Shown: piece by piece, positions 22,784-31,545 of the stretch
Numbering within the stretch: position 1 is the stretch's first letter
How the letters are laid out: each line of letters opens with the position of its first letter
Source of the DNA: Prevotella sp.
GTDB taxonomy: Bacteria > Bacteroidota > Bacteroidia > Bacteroidales > Bacteroidaceae
Direction of reading: 5' to 3'
NCBI GenBank assembly: GCA_017556145.1
Contig: JAFZCU010000237.1
Span: 1-48,647 of the forward strand
DNA: 48,647 nt
Program-made: the position numbers and the translations under genes
Notes under the pieces: model-generated
What the model saw: only the letters and a program-made list of their open reading frames with translations
Database searches by the model: none
What the model was told of the DNA's origin: nothing

Positions 22784-24445
22784 ATGGAACAGATTCCAAG
22801 TTTTAACGCACTCATACAGAAGAGCATCATCGACAACTGGGACCGTGATGCGCTCACTGACTACAAGGGTCAGACCTTGCAATACCATGATGTGGCCAGA
22901 AAGATAGAGAAGATCCATATTCTTTTCGAGAACAGCGGTATCCAGAAAGGCGACAAGATAGCCCTCTGTGGCCGCAACTCCTCACAATGGGCCGTTGCCT
23001 TTCTGGCAACACTCACCTATGGTGCCATCGCCGTACCCATCCTGCATGAGTTCAATGCCGAGCAGATCCATAATATCGTGAACCACTCCGGAGCACGACT
23101 TCTCTTTGTGGGCGATCATGTGGCCACCATCATCGACCCCCTGGCCATGCCCACCCTCGAAGGTATCATCAACAACCCCGACTATTCGCTGATGATCAGT
23201 CGCACCGACAAGCTGACCTATGCCCGCGAGCACCTCAACGAGCTCTATGGCAAGAAATTCCCGAAGTACTTCCGCAAACAACATGTGGCCTACTATATCG
23301 AGCAGAGTCCCGATGAGCTGGCCGTCATCAACTACACCAGCGGCACCACGGGCTTTTCAAAAGGTGTGATGATACCTTACCGAGCCCTTTGGTCGAATTA
23401 CGATTTTGCCCGCTATGAGCTGGGTAAGATCATCAAAGCCGGCGACAAGGTGATCTCCATGCTCCCCATGGCCCACATGTACGGCATGGCCTTTGAGTTC
23501 CTCTTCGAGTTCGTCCACGGCTGCCATGTCTACTATCTGAACCGTGTGCCCTCGCCAGCCATCATCGCACAGGCACTGGCAGAGATCAAGCCCATCGTCG
23601 TCATCGCCGTACCCCTCATCATCGAGAAGATCATCCGTAAGAAAGTATTCCCCAAGATACAGAACAACCGCATGCGCCTGTTGCTGCAGATGCCCGTTAT
23701 CTCGAAGAAGGTGCGGGAGATGATCTGTCAGGAAGTGCTCAAGGCCTTTGGCGGAAAGATGTACGAGGTAATCATCGGGGGTGCTGCCCTCAACCAGGAG
23801 GTGGAACGATTCCTCAAGCGCATCGAGTTCCCCTACACTGTAGGCTATGGTGCTACCGAGTGTGCCCCCATCATCTGCTATAGCGACTGGCACACCTTCG
23901 CCCAGGGCTCCTGCGGTCGTGCTGCCTTGCACCAGGAGGTGGAAATCGACTCCCCCGATCCCCGTCGCATTCCCGGCGAGATCCTTACCAAGGGTCCCAA
24001 CGTCATGCTCGGCTACTATAAGAACCCCGAGGCCACTGCCCAGACCATCGATCGCGAAGGCTGGTATCACACTGGCGACCTGGGCACGATAGACCTGAAC
24101 GGCAATGTCTTCATCAACGGCCGCTCGAAGAACATGCTCCTGGGGCCCAACGGCCAGAATATCTATCCCGAAGAGATCGAGGACAAGCTCAATTCGATGA
24201 CCATGGTTGTGGAGAGTATCGTGGTGCAGCGCGACAACAAGCTCGTCGCCCTTGTCTACCCCGACTACGACGAGGCCAAGAACCTGAACCTCTCTGCCGA
24301 CGACATCAAGCATATCATGGAGCAGAACCGCAATGGTCTCAACGAGATGCTCCCCGCCTATGAGAAGATCTCGGAGATAGAAATCCACGAGCAGGAGTTT
24401 GAGAAGACCCCCAAGCGCTCCATCAAACGCTATCTATACACCTGA
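22784..24445 (+). CDS. AMP-binding acyl-CoA/acyl-ACP synthetase, second paralogue
   Basis: A 553-residue tandem paralogue; the start MEQIPSFNALIQKSII aligns with MESFSSFNAYIQRAII of the first copy. A3 YTSGTTGFSKGVM, A5 GYGATECAPIIC, A7 YHTGDLG, A8 NGRSKNMLLGPNGQNIYPEEIE and the C-terminal KTPKRSIKRYLYT are intact. Long identical blocks (for example VFPKIQNNRMRLLL) show a fairly recent duplication, while the acyl-pocket region around 210-260 differs in several positions, which may reflect different acyl specificity. No promoter of its own; co-transcribed with the first copy. Confidence 0.9.
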   Translation: MEQIPSFNALIQKSIIDNWDRDALTDYKGQTLQYHDVARKIEKIHILFENSGIQKGDKIALCGRNSSQWAVAFLATLTYGAIAVPILHEFNAEQIHNIVNHSGARLLFVGDHVATIIDPLAMPTLEGIINNPDYSLMISRTDKLTYAREHLNELYGKKFPKYFRKQHVAYYIEQSPDELAVINYTSGTTGFSKGVMIPYRALWSNYDFARYELGKIIKAGDKVISMLPMAHMYGMAFEFLFEFVHGCHVYYLNRVPSPAIIAQALAEIKPIVVIAVPLIIEKIIRKKVFPKIQNNRMRLLLQMPVISKKVREMICQEVLKAFGGKMYEVIIGGAALNQEVERFLKRIEFPYTVGYGATECAPIICYSDWHTFAQGSCGRAALHQEVEIDSPDPRRIPGEILTKGPNVMLGYYKNPEATAQTIDREGWYHTGDLGTIDLNGNVFINGRSKNMLLGPNGQNIYPEEIEDKLNSMTMVVESIVVQRDNKLVALVYPDYDEAKNLNLSADDIKHIMEQNRNGLNEMLPAYEKISEIEIHEQEFEKTPKRSIKRYLYT

Positions 24446-24462
24446 TATTATGACGGCAATCG

Positions 24463-25086
24463 TCAGGCGTCCATGGGGAAGAGTCCATAGAGCTTGGCAT
24501 CGATCATATCCGTCACCTGATTCAGGTCCTCGGCATTCTCACCAAACTTACAATGGTCGCCATCGACAATGATGAGCTGCCCTTTATAGGTAGCTATCCA
24601 ATCTTCGTAACGTTTCTCAAGTCCCTGCAGATAATCCAGTCGCATGGTCTGCTCATATTCACGGCCACGTTTCTGTATCTGTGCCACCAACGTGGGTATG
24701 CTCGAACGGATATAAATCATCAGGTCGGGCAGACGCACCAGCGACATCATCAGTTCGAAGAGGTCGGAATAATTCTGGAAGTCGCGATCGCTCATCATCC
24801 CCTGACCATGCAAGTTGGGGGCGAAGATGCAGGCATCCTCGAAGATGGTGCGATCCTGGATAATGACCTCTTTCGACTTGGATATCTCCACGACCTCCTT
24901 GAAGCGCTTGCTGAGAAAGTACACCTGCAAGTTGAACGACCACCTGGGCATGTCGGCATAGAAATCGGCCAGATAGGGATTGTTGTCTACAGGTTCGAAA
25001 CGCGGCGTCCATCCATAACGATGGGCGAGTAATTTGGTGAGGGTGGTCTTGCCACTGCCTATGTTTCCGGCTACTGCTATATGCAT
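24463..25086 (-). CDS. Deoxynucleoside kinase, downstream paralogue
   Basis: A 207-residue dNK-family kinase (thymidine kinase 2/dGK/dCK type) that phosphorylates salvaged deoxynucleosides. P-loop GNIGSGKTT (7-15), the catalytic EPVDNN (36-41) in place of the usual E-R/W site, DRTIFEDACIF (about 77-87) with the conserved DR pair, and the LID region QKRGREYEQTMRLDYLQ (about 137-153). Base specificity cannot be read. It is the second of two tandem genes, separated by a GAGAGTTGAGAGTTTAGA-type array. Confidence 0.9.
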   Translation of the reverse strand: MHIAVAGNIGSGKTTLTKLLAHRYGWTPRFEPVDNNPYLADFYADMPRWSFNLQVYFLSKRFKEVVEISKSKEVIIQDRTIFEDACIFAPNLHGQGMMSDRDFQNYSDLFELMMSLVRLPDLMIYIRSSIPTLVAQIQKRGREYEQTMRLDYLQGLEKRYEDWIATYKGQLIIVDGDHCKFGENAEDLNQVTDMIDAKLYGLFPMDA

Positions 25087-25087
25087 A

Positions 25088-25180
25088 GTTGAGAGTTGAG
25101 AGTTTAGAGATGAGAGTTGAGGGTTGAGAGTTGAGAGTTTAGAGTTTATAGTTTAGAGATGAGAGTTTAGAGATGAGAAT
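25088..25180. repeat. GAGAGTTGAGAGTTTAGA simple-repeat array
   Basis: Roughly ten degenerate units fill the space between the two deoxynucleoside kinase genes and extend into the upstream one, where they encode the last residues (LNSHL) and the stop codon. Confidence 0.88.
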
Positions 25181-25788
25181 AATCCGTAGAGTTCGGCATC
25201 GATGCGGTCGATGATCTGCGCCAAGTCCTTTGGCTGATGGATAAAGTCGAGATGGTCTTTATCGACTGTCATCACACGTCCCTGGTATTTGTTGCAGATG
25301 AAGTCGTCGTAGCGTTCGTTCAAGTTCTGGAGATACTCCAGTTGTATGGTCTGCTCATAGTCGCGGCCCCGGTGTTGGATATTACTGACCAGATGGGGTA
25401 CTGATGCCCTCAGATAGATCATCAGGTCGGGCAACTTGACCAACGACATCATCTGATGGAAGAGTTCCATATAAGTATCGAAGTCACGATCAGACAGGTT
25501 GCCCATGGCATGGTTGTTGGCCATGAACACATAGACGCCCTCGAAGATGGTGCGATCCTGGATGATGGTATGATCCGTCTGCGAGATGGCAATCAGGTCG
25601 CGGAAGCGCTCTTTGAGGAAATAGACTTCAAGATTGAACGACCACCGGTGGATGTCGCGGTAATAGTCCTCCAGATAGGGGTTGCCGTCGACAGCCTCAT
25701 AGCGAGGCTCCCATCCGTAGTGCTTGGCGAGCAGACGGGTGAGAGATGATTTCCCGCTTCCGATATTTCCTGCTATTGCGATGTACAT
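25153..25788 (-). CDS. Deoxynucleoside kinase, upstream paralogue
   Basis: A 211-residue kinase with P-loop GNIGSGKSS (7-15), YEAVDGNPYLEDYY (35-48), the DRTIFEGVYVF catalytic segment and LID region QHRGRDYEQTIQLEYLQ. Same fold and length as the downstream gene, to which it is clearly paralogous. In lactic acid bacteria adjacent dNK genes encode subunits of heterodimeric kinases with different base preferences; the pair here could work likewise, which is inference. Its C-terminus is written by simple-repeat DNA. Confidence 0.9.
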   Translation of the reverse strand: MYIAIAGNIGSGKSSLTRLLAKHYGWEPRYEAVDGNPYLEDYYRDIHRWSFNLEVYFLKERFRDLIAISQTDHTIIQDRTIFEGVYVFMANNHAMGNLSDRDFDTYMELFHQMMSLVKLPDLMIYLRASVPHLVSNIQHRGRDYEQTIQLEYLQNLNERYDDFICNKYQGRVMTVDKDHLDFIHQPKDLAQIIDRIDAELYGLFSSLNSHL

Positions 25789-25818
25789 CTGATCTGGAAT
25801 GCTGATTTCATGCGATGC

Positions 25819-26952
25819 TTAATGACCATAGTCATAGTAATACCAGTAGGTACGGCCATAGAGGTCCTCAACCTTCCCCCTGCGCTCGGTAGCATCAGGG
25901 TATTTACGTTCCAACTCGCGCAGGTTGAGGTAATCCTCCTCCATCACAGGGTTGCGGTAGATGATGGCAGGATGACGACGAAGATGGTTGTAGAGCGTGA
26001 GCGCCTCGCGGTAATGAAGGGGCAGACGAGCGGTATCGAGGGAGTCTTTCCCGTTGCTGAAATCACGCAGCTTCCCGACGAACTCATCGAGGCGACGGTC
26101 GATGAGCAGACCGCAGAGTATGTAATCCTCAAGAGGTGAGAGGTGACGCGCAGCCATGAGGTTGAGGTAAGTCATGGGCATCATCTTACGGGCAGGACGA
26201 GCCCCAAAGACACGATAGAGGCTATCGACAGGATAGCGCACAAAGTGTGAGGCATCGCTGGTGGGGAGCATGACGCTGCTGCTGCCGACGATGGGATAAT
26301 GGAAGAGTCGTTCACCAAGTTCACCCCGTCGCGCCATCGCATACATGCGGATCATCTGCAGGTCGGCATCACTCTCGAGCGACTCCATACCCGCCTCGAG
26401 GGCACCTTCGAAATCGCCTTCCAGCAGACACGTCTCGGCACGCATGCGAAAATGGAACACGGCATTGGTGTTGCCAACCCAGGCGACGCCAAGCATCATC
26501 AGTACCATGACCAGCATATTGATCCACATGGGGCGCGAGAAAAACACGCTTGTATCCTTGTCGGGCTCGACATTCTGGATGTATCGCACCACGAGGCAGA
26601 CACCTACCCAGAGTGCGAGCACCAACAGAATGAGAATCCACCAGAAGCCCCAGTCGTAAGACTGCTGCAGGTCTGTATTGACGGCGCTGATGAGGGCCAG
26701 TGCAAGCATCGAGGGGAAATAAGTCAACGCATGACCACGGTTCCTGAGACGGAAGAAAGAATAGACCAGCAACTGTAACAACTGCAGGAGCACCGTTATA
26801 ATCACGGCGCCCAGCAGCGGATTATACCTGGTTCTGCCTCCACTCATCACATGCTGCACGCCCGCCAGCACGTCGGCCTGGAAGCGATAGAGCCACAGGA
26901 ACGCGAAGGCGATGAAAACAAGCGCGCACGTCAGGCGAAGCAACTTATTCAT
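25819..26952 (-). CDS. Multi-spanning membrane protein with helical-repeat C-terminus
   Basis: A 377-residue protein. The N-terminal half has about five membrane helices (about 8-25, 45-66, 76-92, 103-124, 145-160). The C-terminal half (about 170-377) is soluble and helical with an AETCLLEGDFEGALEAGMESL stretch like a TPR unit, ending in a Tyr-rich YGRTYWYYYDYGH. It resembles Bacteroidota DUF6057 proteins by layout, but I am not certain. No enzymatic motifs. Adjacent genes are unrelated (glycogen branching, nucleoside kinases), so context gives no role. Confidence 0.6.
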   Translation of the reverse strand: MNKLLRLTCALVFIAFAFLWLYRFQADVLAGVQHVMSGGRTRYNPLLGAVIITVLLQLLQLLVYSFFRLRNRGHALTYFPSMLALALISAVNTDLQQSYDWGFWWILILLVLALWVGVCLVVRYIQNVEPDKDTSVFFSRPMWINMLVMVLMMLGVAWVGNTNAVFHFRMRAETCLLEGDFEGALEAGMESLESDADLQMIRMYAMARRGELGERLFHYPIVGSSSVMLPTSDASHFVRYPVDSLYRVFGARPARKMMPMTYLNLMAARHLSPLEDYILCGLLIDRRLDEFVGKLRDFSNGKDSLDTARLPLHYREALTLYNHLRRHPAIIYRNPVMEEDYLNLRELERKYPDATERRGKVEDLYGRTYWYYYDYGH

Positions 26953-26980
26953 TTGAAATGAATGACAAACTTCAAAACAA

Positions 26981-29068
26981 TCAGTTCTTCTTGAGGACGA
27001 CAGCAGAGCGGGCTGGGATGTAGAGTTTCAGCCACTCCTTCTTGTCAGCGACATAAAGCGGATCGTAGTTCGTGGTATGCGTCATGGTGTCGTCAGCGAA
27101 GCCATTACCCCCGAAATCCTTCGAATCGGTGTTGAGCACCACGTCGTATGAACCCGTAGGCACCAGGAAACCGTAGTCGGTATAGCTGCGTGTGGGTGAG
27201 AAATTGAATACGAACACGAGGTCGCCGCGCATGAAGCAGAGCACCTGGTCGCCATCGTCGTGCCAGATTTCCTGAACGGGCGTGTCCTGGAAATTCTTCA
27301 CGCTCTTGATGACGCGAAGCATCTCGCGGTCGAAGTCGCCCAGCCAATGATAGCAGAGGTCCTTGTTGTCGACGAGGCTCCACTGACGGCGAGCATACTT
27401 GTAGCTCCAGCCATTGCCCTCGCGCGGGAAGTCAATCCACTCAGGATGCCCGAACTCATTGCCCATGAAGTTGAGGTAGCCACCATTGATGGCACCTGCT
27501 GTCACCAGTCGGATCATCTTATGGAGGGCGATACCCCGCTGCGCCATATCGTTGACATCCTTCTTGGCAAAGTGCCAGTACATATCGGCATCGATCAGCC
27601 GGAAGATGATGGTCTTGTCGCCCACCAGCGCCTGGTCGTGGCTCTCGCAATAGGAGATGGTCTTCTCGTCGGGACGGCGGTTCTTCACTTCCCAGAAGAT
27701 GCTGCAGACATTGATATCCTCATCGCGTACCTCTTTTATCGTCTTGATCCAGTAGTCGGGGATGTTCATCGCCATGCGATAATCGAAGCCATAGCCACCA
27801 TCCTCGAACTTCGCAGCGAGACCCGGCATGCCCGACACCTCCTCAGCAATCGTGATGGCATTGGGGTTTACCTCGTGGATGAGCTTGTTGGCGAGGGTGA
27901 GATAACAGATGGCGTTGTCGTCCTCATGACCGTTGAAGTAGTCGCCATAGCCACCAAAGGCCTCACCCAGTCCATGAGAATAATAGAGCATAGAGGTAAC
28001 ACCATCGAAGCGGAAGCCGTCGAAATGGAACTCCTCGAGCCAGTATTTGCAGTTGGAGAGCAGGAAATGGAGCACATCGTCCTTGCCATAGTCAAAGCAA
28101 AGGGAGTCCCATGCAGGATGCTCATGCCGATCGCCAGGGTAGAAGAACTGATTGGGATCGCCACAGAGGTTACCCAGCCCCTCTACCTCGTTCTTCACAG
28201 CGTGGGAGTGGACGATATCCATGATGACAGCGATGCCGTTCTTATGGGCTGTGTCGATGAGTTCCTTCAATTCCTCCGGGGTACCGAAACGGCTCGAAGG
28301 CGCAAAGAAACTCGAAACATGATAGCCGAAGGAGCCATAGTAAGGATGCTCCTGGATGGCCATCACCTGGATGCAGTTATAGCCATCCTTGATGACACGC
28401 GGGAGTACGTTGTCCTTGAACTCGGTATAGGTACCCACCTTCTCGGCATCCTGTCCCATACCCACGTGGCACTCGTAGATGAGCAGGGGATTCTTCTTGG
28501 GCTTGAAGGTCTTCTTTTTCCACTCGTAAGGCTGGGCAGGATTCCATACCTGAGCAGAGAATATCTTGGTATTCTCATCCTGCACCACCCGCTGGCACCA
28601 GGCTGGGATACGCTCACCTTCTCCCCCATTCCACTTCACCTTCATCTTATAGAGCTGTCCGTGTCTGAGGGCTTTCTCAGAGAGTTTCAACTCCCAATTG
28701 CCAGTGCCTTCAATGCGCTTGCAACGATATTTCTCGGTTTCAGTCCAGTTGTTGAAGTCGCCCACCAGATAGATGTCTGTGGCATTAGGTGCCCACTCGC
28801 GGAACACCCAGCCCTTGGCGAGTTTGTGGAGTCCGAAGTAAAGATGACCAGTTGCAAAATCAGAGAGTTTCTTCTTTCCGTTCTGCGTCAGCTGGTTCAG
28901 TTTCCACACAGCGTGATCGTGACGACCACGAATGGCTGCCTCGAAAGGCTCCAGCCAGCTGTCATTTCTCACGAGGCCAATATGTTCCGGCTCCTTCTGG
29001 TCAACAATCTTTTTCACTGCCACCTTCTTTGTGGCAGATTTCTTTGGTGTGGTTTCTTTCTTTGCCAT
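26981..29068 (-). CDS. glgB: 1,4-alpha-glucan branching enzyme (GH13)
   Basis: Forms alpha-1,6 branches in glycogen by cutting alpha-1,4 chains and transferring the piece. The layout is CBM48 (FREWAPNATDIYLVGDFNNWTE, about 89-110), the GH13 barrel (YECHVGMG; MDIVHSHAVKNEVEG; the nucleophile Asp in FHFDGFRFDGVTSM; the acid Glu in ITIAEEVSGMPG; YCESHDQALVGDK) and a C-terminal beta domain. At 695 residues it is of the eukaryote-like GH13_8 type rather than the E. coli type. The N-terminal 25 residues are a Lys/Thr/Ala-rich tail (MAKKETTPKKSATKKVAVKK). It precedes yhcH-like on the same strand with a 6-base gap. Confidence 0.95.
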   Translation of the reverse strand: MAKKETTPKKSATKKVAVKKIVDQKEPEHIGLVRNDSWLEPFEAAIRGRHDHAVWKLNQLTQNGKKKLSDFATGHLYFGLHKLAKGWVFREWAPNATDIYLVGDFNNWTETEKYRCKRIEGTGNWELKLSEKALRHGQLYKMKVKWNGGEGERIPAWCQRVVQDENTKIFSAQVWNPAQPYEWKKKTFKPKKNPLLIYECHVGMGQDAEKVGTYTEFKDNVLPRVIKDGYNCIQVMAIQEHPYYGSFGYHVSSFFAPSSRFGTPEELKELIDTAHKNGIAVIMDIVHSHAVKNEVEGLGNLCGDPNQFFYPGDRHEHPAWDSLCFDYGKDDVLHFLLSNCKYWLEEFHFDGFRFDGVTSMLYYSHGLGEAFGGYGDYFNGHEDDNAICYLTLANKLIHEVNPNAITIAEEVSGMPGLAAKFEDGGYGFDYRMAMNIPDYWIKTIKEVRDEDINVCSIFWEVKNRRPDEKTISYCESHDQALVGDKTIIFRLIDADMYWHFAKKDVNDMAQRGIALHKMIRLVTAGAINGGYLNFMGNEFGHPEWIDFPREGNGWSYKYARRQWSLVDNKDLCYHWLGDFDREMLRVIKSVKNFQDTPVQEIWHDDGDQVLCFMRGDLVFVFNFSPTRSYTDYGFLVPTGSYDVVLNTDSKDFGGNGFADDTMTHTTNYDPLYVADKKEWLKLYIPARSAVVLKKN

Positions 29069-29074
29069 ATCTGT

Positions 29075-29521
29075 TTATGCTTTAATCTTAAATATTGCTT
29101 TCTTAATCTCGGCTTGAGGCGTGATACAGGGCGCATGGCCATCCTGAGGGAAGAAGATGACAAACTGTCCGGGTTTCACCGTCACGTAGGTCTGAGCCTT
29201 CGTATCGCCATACTTTGTGATGTCCTTTTCCGCATTGTACTCGAAGTCTGGCAAATCCTGCAATGGCGTATAGCCGAAAGACTCCTCAGCAGAAAGAGGA
29301 ATCTGGATGTCGATCATCTCGATATGCGTTTCGAGAACCGCTGCCTCCTGACTACGGCCCTTGGCCATCTGCAGGTTCAGGAAGACATTATTACCTTGGA
29401 TAGGATACTTACCAACCTCCAATGTCTGGAGGTCATGGTCATTCAGAAACTCAACCACATCAGCAAACAAGGGATTGATTGCTGCATACAAACTGAGATT
29501 TTCCAGTCGATCAATGATCAT
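29075..29521 (-). CDS. YhcH/YjgK/YiaL-family cupin protein
   Basis: A 148-residue DUF386 protein. Cupin-type metal ligands are seen in AAVLETHIEMIDIQIPL (His and Glu, about 81-97) and the C-terminal VIFFPQDGHAPCI (His, about 124-136). Members act on sugars, for example in sialic acid catabolism or as anomerases. Here it sits six bases upstream of glgB (transcribed first), not in a sialic-acid locus, so its sugar substrate is unclear. Start MIIDRLENLSLYAAINP is standard. Confidence 0.9.
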   Translation of the reverse strand: MIIDRLENLSLYAAINPLFADVVEFLNDHDLQTLEVGKYPIQGNNVFLNLQMAKGRSQEAAVLETHIEMIDIQIPLSAEESFGYTPLQDLPDFEYNAEKDITKYGDTKAQTYVTVKPGQFVIFFPQDGHAPCITPQAEIKKAIFKIKA

Positions 29522-29554
29522 AATAAATAGGTTTTTAAGTTTTGTTTATAAGCG

Positions 29555-30676
29555 TCAATTATCCTGCTGACGATGGCCACGTGTATAGGTACCAGTAGCG
29601 ATGACCTTGCCGTTCCGATCCTTCTCGACAAACTTTCCATCGCGGACATCCTCCAGGTAATAGCCCTCAAAGCGCATCCCTTCTTTGTCTTCCTCGATGG
29701 CAGCACCATTGCGTTTGCCATTCTTGAAGGTACCCTTGAACTTCGAACCGTCGGCATAGCGGGCCACGCCCTCACCATCGATCTTGCCATCCTTGAACTG
29801 ACCCTCGAACACATCGCCTTTCTTCGTTGTCAACTTGCCCTTACCATTAGGTCTGTCAGCCTTCCAAAGGCCTACGTACTGGTCGCCGTTCTTCCAAACC
29901 ATCGTGCCTTGGCCCTGCTTGTCACCTTCATAGAACTGGCCTGTATATTTATCGCCATTGGCATATTTCGAGATGCCCGTTCCTGTACGTTCACCATCGA
30001 CATAGTCGCCTTCATAGACATCGCCATTCTGAAACTTATAGATGCCGCGGCCATTCTGCATATTGTTCTTCCACTGGCCGACATACACATCGCCTGAGGC
30101 ATATTTGAAAGTGCCCTTGCCCTGACAAACATTGTTTACCCATTGGCCATCATAGGAGGAGCCATCGCCCCAGTTGAAGTAGCCCTGGCCGTTTTTCTGG
30201 TCATCCTTCCATTCACCTTTGTAATAGGCCCCATTGGCAAAGGTATAGACCCCCTTGCCGGAACGCTTGTCCATATACCAGTTGCCATCGTATTTGTCGC
30301 CGTTGAAATAGTACATGATGCCATGACCATGCTGATAGTCGCGGAACCACAGACCTTCGTAACGGTTGTTGTTGGAGAAATAATACACACCCTTTCCATG
30401 CTGCTGGTCCTGAAACCATTCACCTTCGTATTTCTCACCATCGAAGAAGGTGTAGGTGCCGAAGCCCTGACGCTTGCCTTTTTCGTATTGGCCTTCATAC
30501 CAGTTGCCGTTCTTATAAACGGTTTTCCCTTTGCCATGAGGCTTTCCCTGAAAGAGTTCGCCCTGAAACTCACCACCATCCTTCGTGGTACACGAACCAA
30601 GTGTGATTTTCTGTGCCATCAGCACCAAGGGCAGCATTAATAATATAGCAGAAAACGTATATCTTATCTTATTCAT
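29555..30676 (-). CDS. Secreted MORN-repeat protein
   Basis: A 373-residue protein with a signal peptide (MNKIRYTFSAILLMLPLVLMAQ) and about fourteen MORN repeats of roughly 23 residues each (YEGQYEKGKRQGFG, YEGEWFQDQQHGKG, YDGNWYMDKRSGKG and so on), forming a single long beta-hairpin stack. The final repeats (FEGYYLEDVRDGKF) decay into a short tail. MORN stacks bind membranes or partner proteins; no catalytic domain is attached. Start chosen at 30676 for the signal peptide, 28 bases after a TATTTTTG box. Confidence 0.9.
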   Translation of the reverse strand: MNKIRYTFSAILLMLPLVLMAQKITLGSCTTKDGGEFQGELFQGKPHGKGKTVYKNGNWYEGQYEKGKRQGFGTYTFFDGEKYEGEWFQDQQHGKGVYYFSNNNRYEGLWFRDYQHGHGIMYYFNGDKYDGNWYMDKRSGKGVYTFANGAYYKGEWKDDQKNGQGYFNWGDGSSYDGQWVNNVCQGKGTFKYASGDVYVGQWKNNMQNGRGIYKFQNGDVYEGDYVDGERTGTGISKYANGDKYTGQFYEGDKQGQGTMVWKNGDQYVGLWKADRPNGKGKLTTKKGDVFEGQFKDGKIDGEGVARYADGSKFKGTFKNGKRNGAAIEEDKEGMRFEGYYLEDVRDGKFVEKDRNGKVIATGTYTRGHRQQDN

Positions 30677-30703
30677 TTTTGATTCTGATTTCAATTTGCT
30701 TTG

Positions 30704-30734
30704 CAAAAATACGAATTATAATCGAGACCACCAA
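30704..30734 (-). promoter_or_regulatory. Promoter of the MORN-protein gene
   Basis: Minus-strand TATTTTTG (complement of 30704-30711) and TTG (complement of 30732-30734), 20 bases apart. Confidence 0.68.
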
Positions 30735-30787
30735 GGCTCATCTACAATATTTAACGATATTACTCATTTTCTATCAAAAATTATTAT

Positions 30788-30795
30788 TACCTTTG
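30788..30795 (+). promoter_or_regulatory. kdsB -7 box
   Basis: TACCTTTG ends only 7 bases before the kdsB ATG at 30803, so the transcript should start at or within a few bases of the start codon. The -33 element is not clear. Confidence 0.6.
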
Positions 30796-30802
30796 CAGCC
30801 GT

Positions 30803-31543
30803 ATGACATTTACAGCAATCATCCCCGCCCGTTATGCGTCGACACGCTTTCCGGGCAAGCCGTTGGCAGTTCTCGGCAGAAAGACTGTCATTCAGAGAGT
30901 ATATGAGCAGGTGAGCAGCGTACTCAGCGAGGTGTATGTGGCAACAGATGACGAGCGTATTCTTACCTGCGTGGAATCGTTTGGCGGTAAGGCCGTGATG
31001 ACGCGTACTGACCATCAGAGCGGCACGGACCGTATCCAGGAAGCTGTTGAGAAGACCGCCACCCAGGCAGATGTCATTATCAATGTGCAAGGTGACGAGC
31101 CGTTTATACAACCCTTACAGATTCAAACGCTGATGCAGCTTTTCGATGTTCCATCGACGCAGATCGGCACACTCGGAAAGCCATTTGAGAGCATCGAGGC
31201 TGTTGAGAACCCTAATTCTCCGAAGATTGTGACCGACGTTCGTGGCTTCGCCCTGTATTTCAGTCGCAGCGTCATTCCCTATATCCGAGGAAAGGCACAA
31301 AAGGACTGGTTTGGCGAATACCCTTTCCTGAAACATTTGGGTGTGTATGCCTATCGTCGGGAGGTGTTGGAAGAGATTACGAAACTACCACAGAGTCCAC
31401 TTGAGAAGGCAGAGAGTCTGGAGCAGTTGCGATGGTTGCAAAACGGCTATCGCATCCGCGTAGGACTCACGGATGTCGAGACTGTGGGCATCGACACCCC
31501 TGAAGACCTGCAACGGGCAGAGGCGTTTCTAACGACCCTTTAA
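30803..31543 (+). CDS. kdsB: 3-deoxy-manno-octulosonate cytidylyltransferase
   Basis: Activates Kdo as CMP-Kdo for the lipopolysaccharide inner core. The N-terminal nucleotide-binding block IIPARYASTRFPGKPLA (5-21), the ATDDERI strand (about 51-57), MTRTDHQSGTDRIQEA (about 70-85) and NVQGDEPFI (about 95-103) are all characteristic. Length 246 is standard. The start directly follows the promoter, suggesting a leaderless message. It converges with the AbgT-like gene, whose stop lies 2 bases beyond. Confidence 0.96.
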   Translation: MTFTAIIPARYASTRFPGKPLAVLGRKTVIQRVYEQVSSVLSEVYVATDDERILTCVESFGGKAVMTRTDHQSGTDRIQEAVEKTATQADVIINVQGDEPFIQPLQIQTLMQLFDVPSTQIGTLGKPFESIEAVENPNSPKIVTDVRGFALYFSRSVIPYIRGKAQKDWFGEYPFLKHLGVYAYRREVLEEITKLPQSPLEKAESLEQLRWLQNGYRIRVGLTDVETVGIDTPEDLQRAEAFLTTL

Positions 31544-31545
31544 CT

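Noticed and set aside
27260-29530. 756-codon open frame opposite glgB and the YhcH gene
   Set aside because: Spans two real genes on the other strand and reads as low-complexity Val/His/Glu-rich sequence; antisense shadow.
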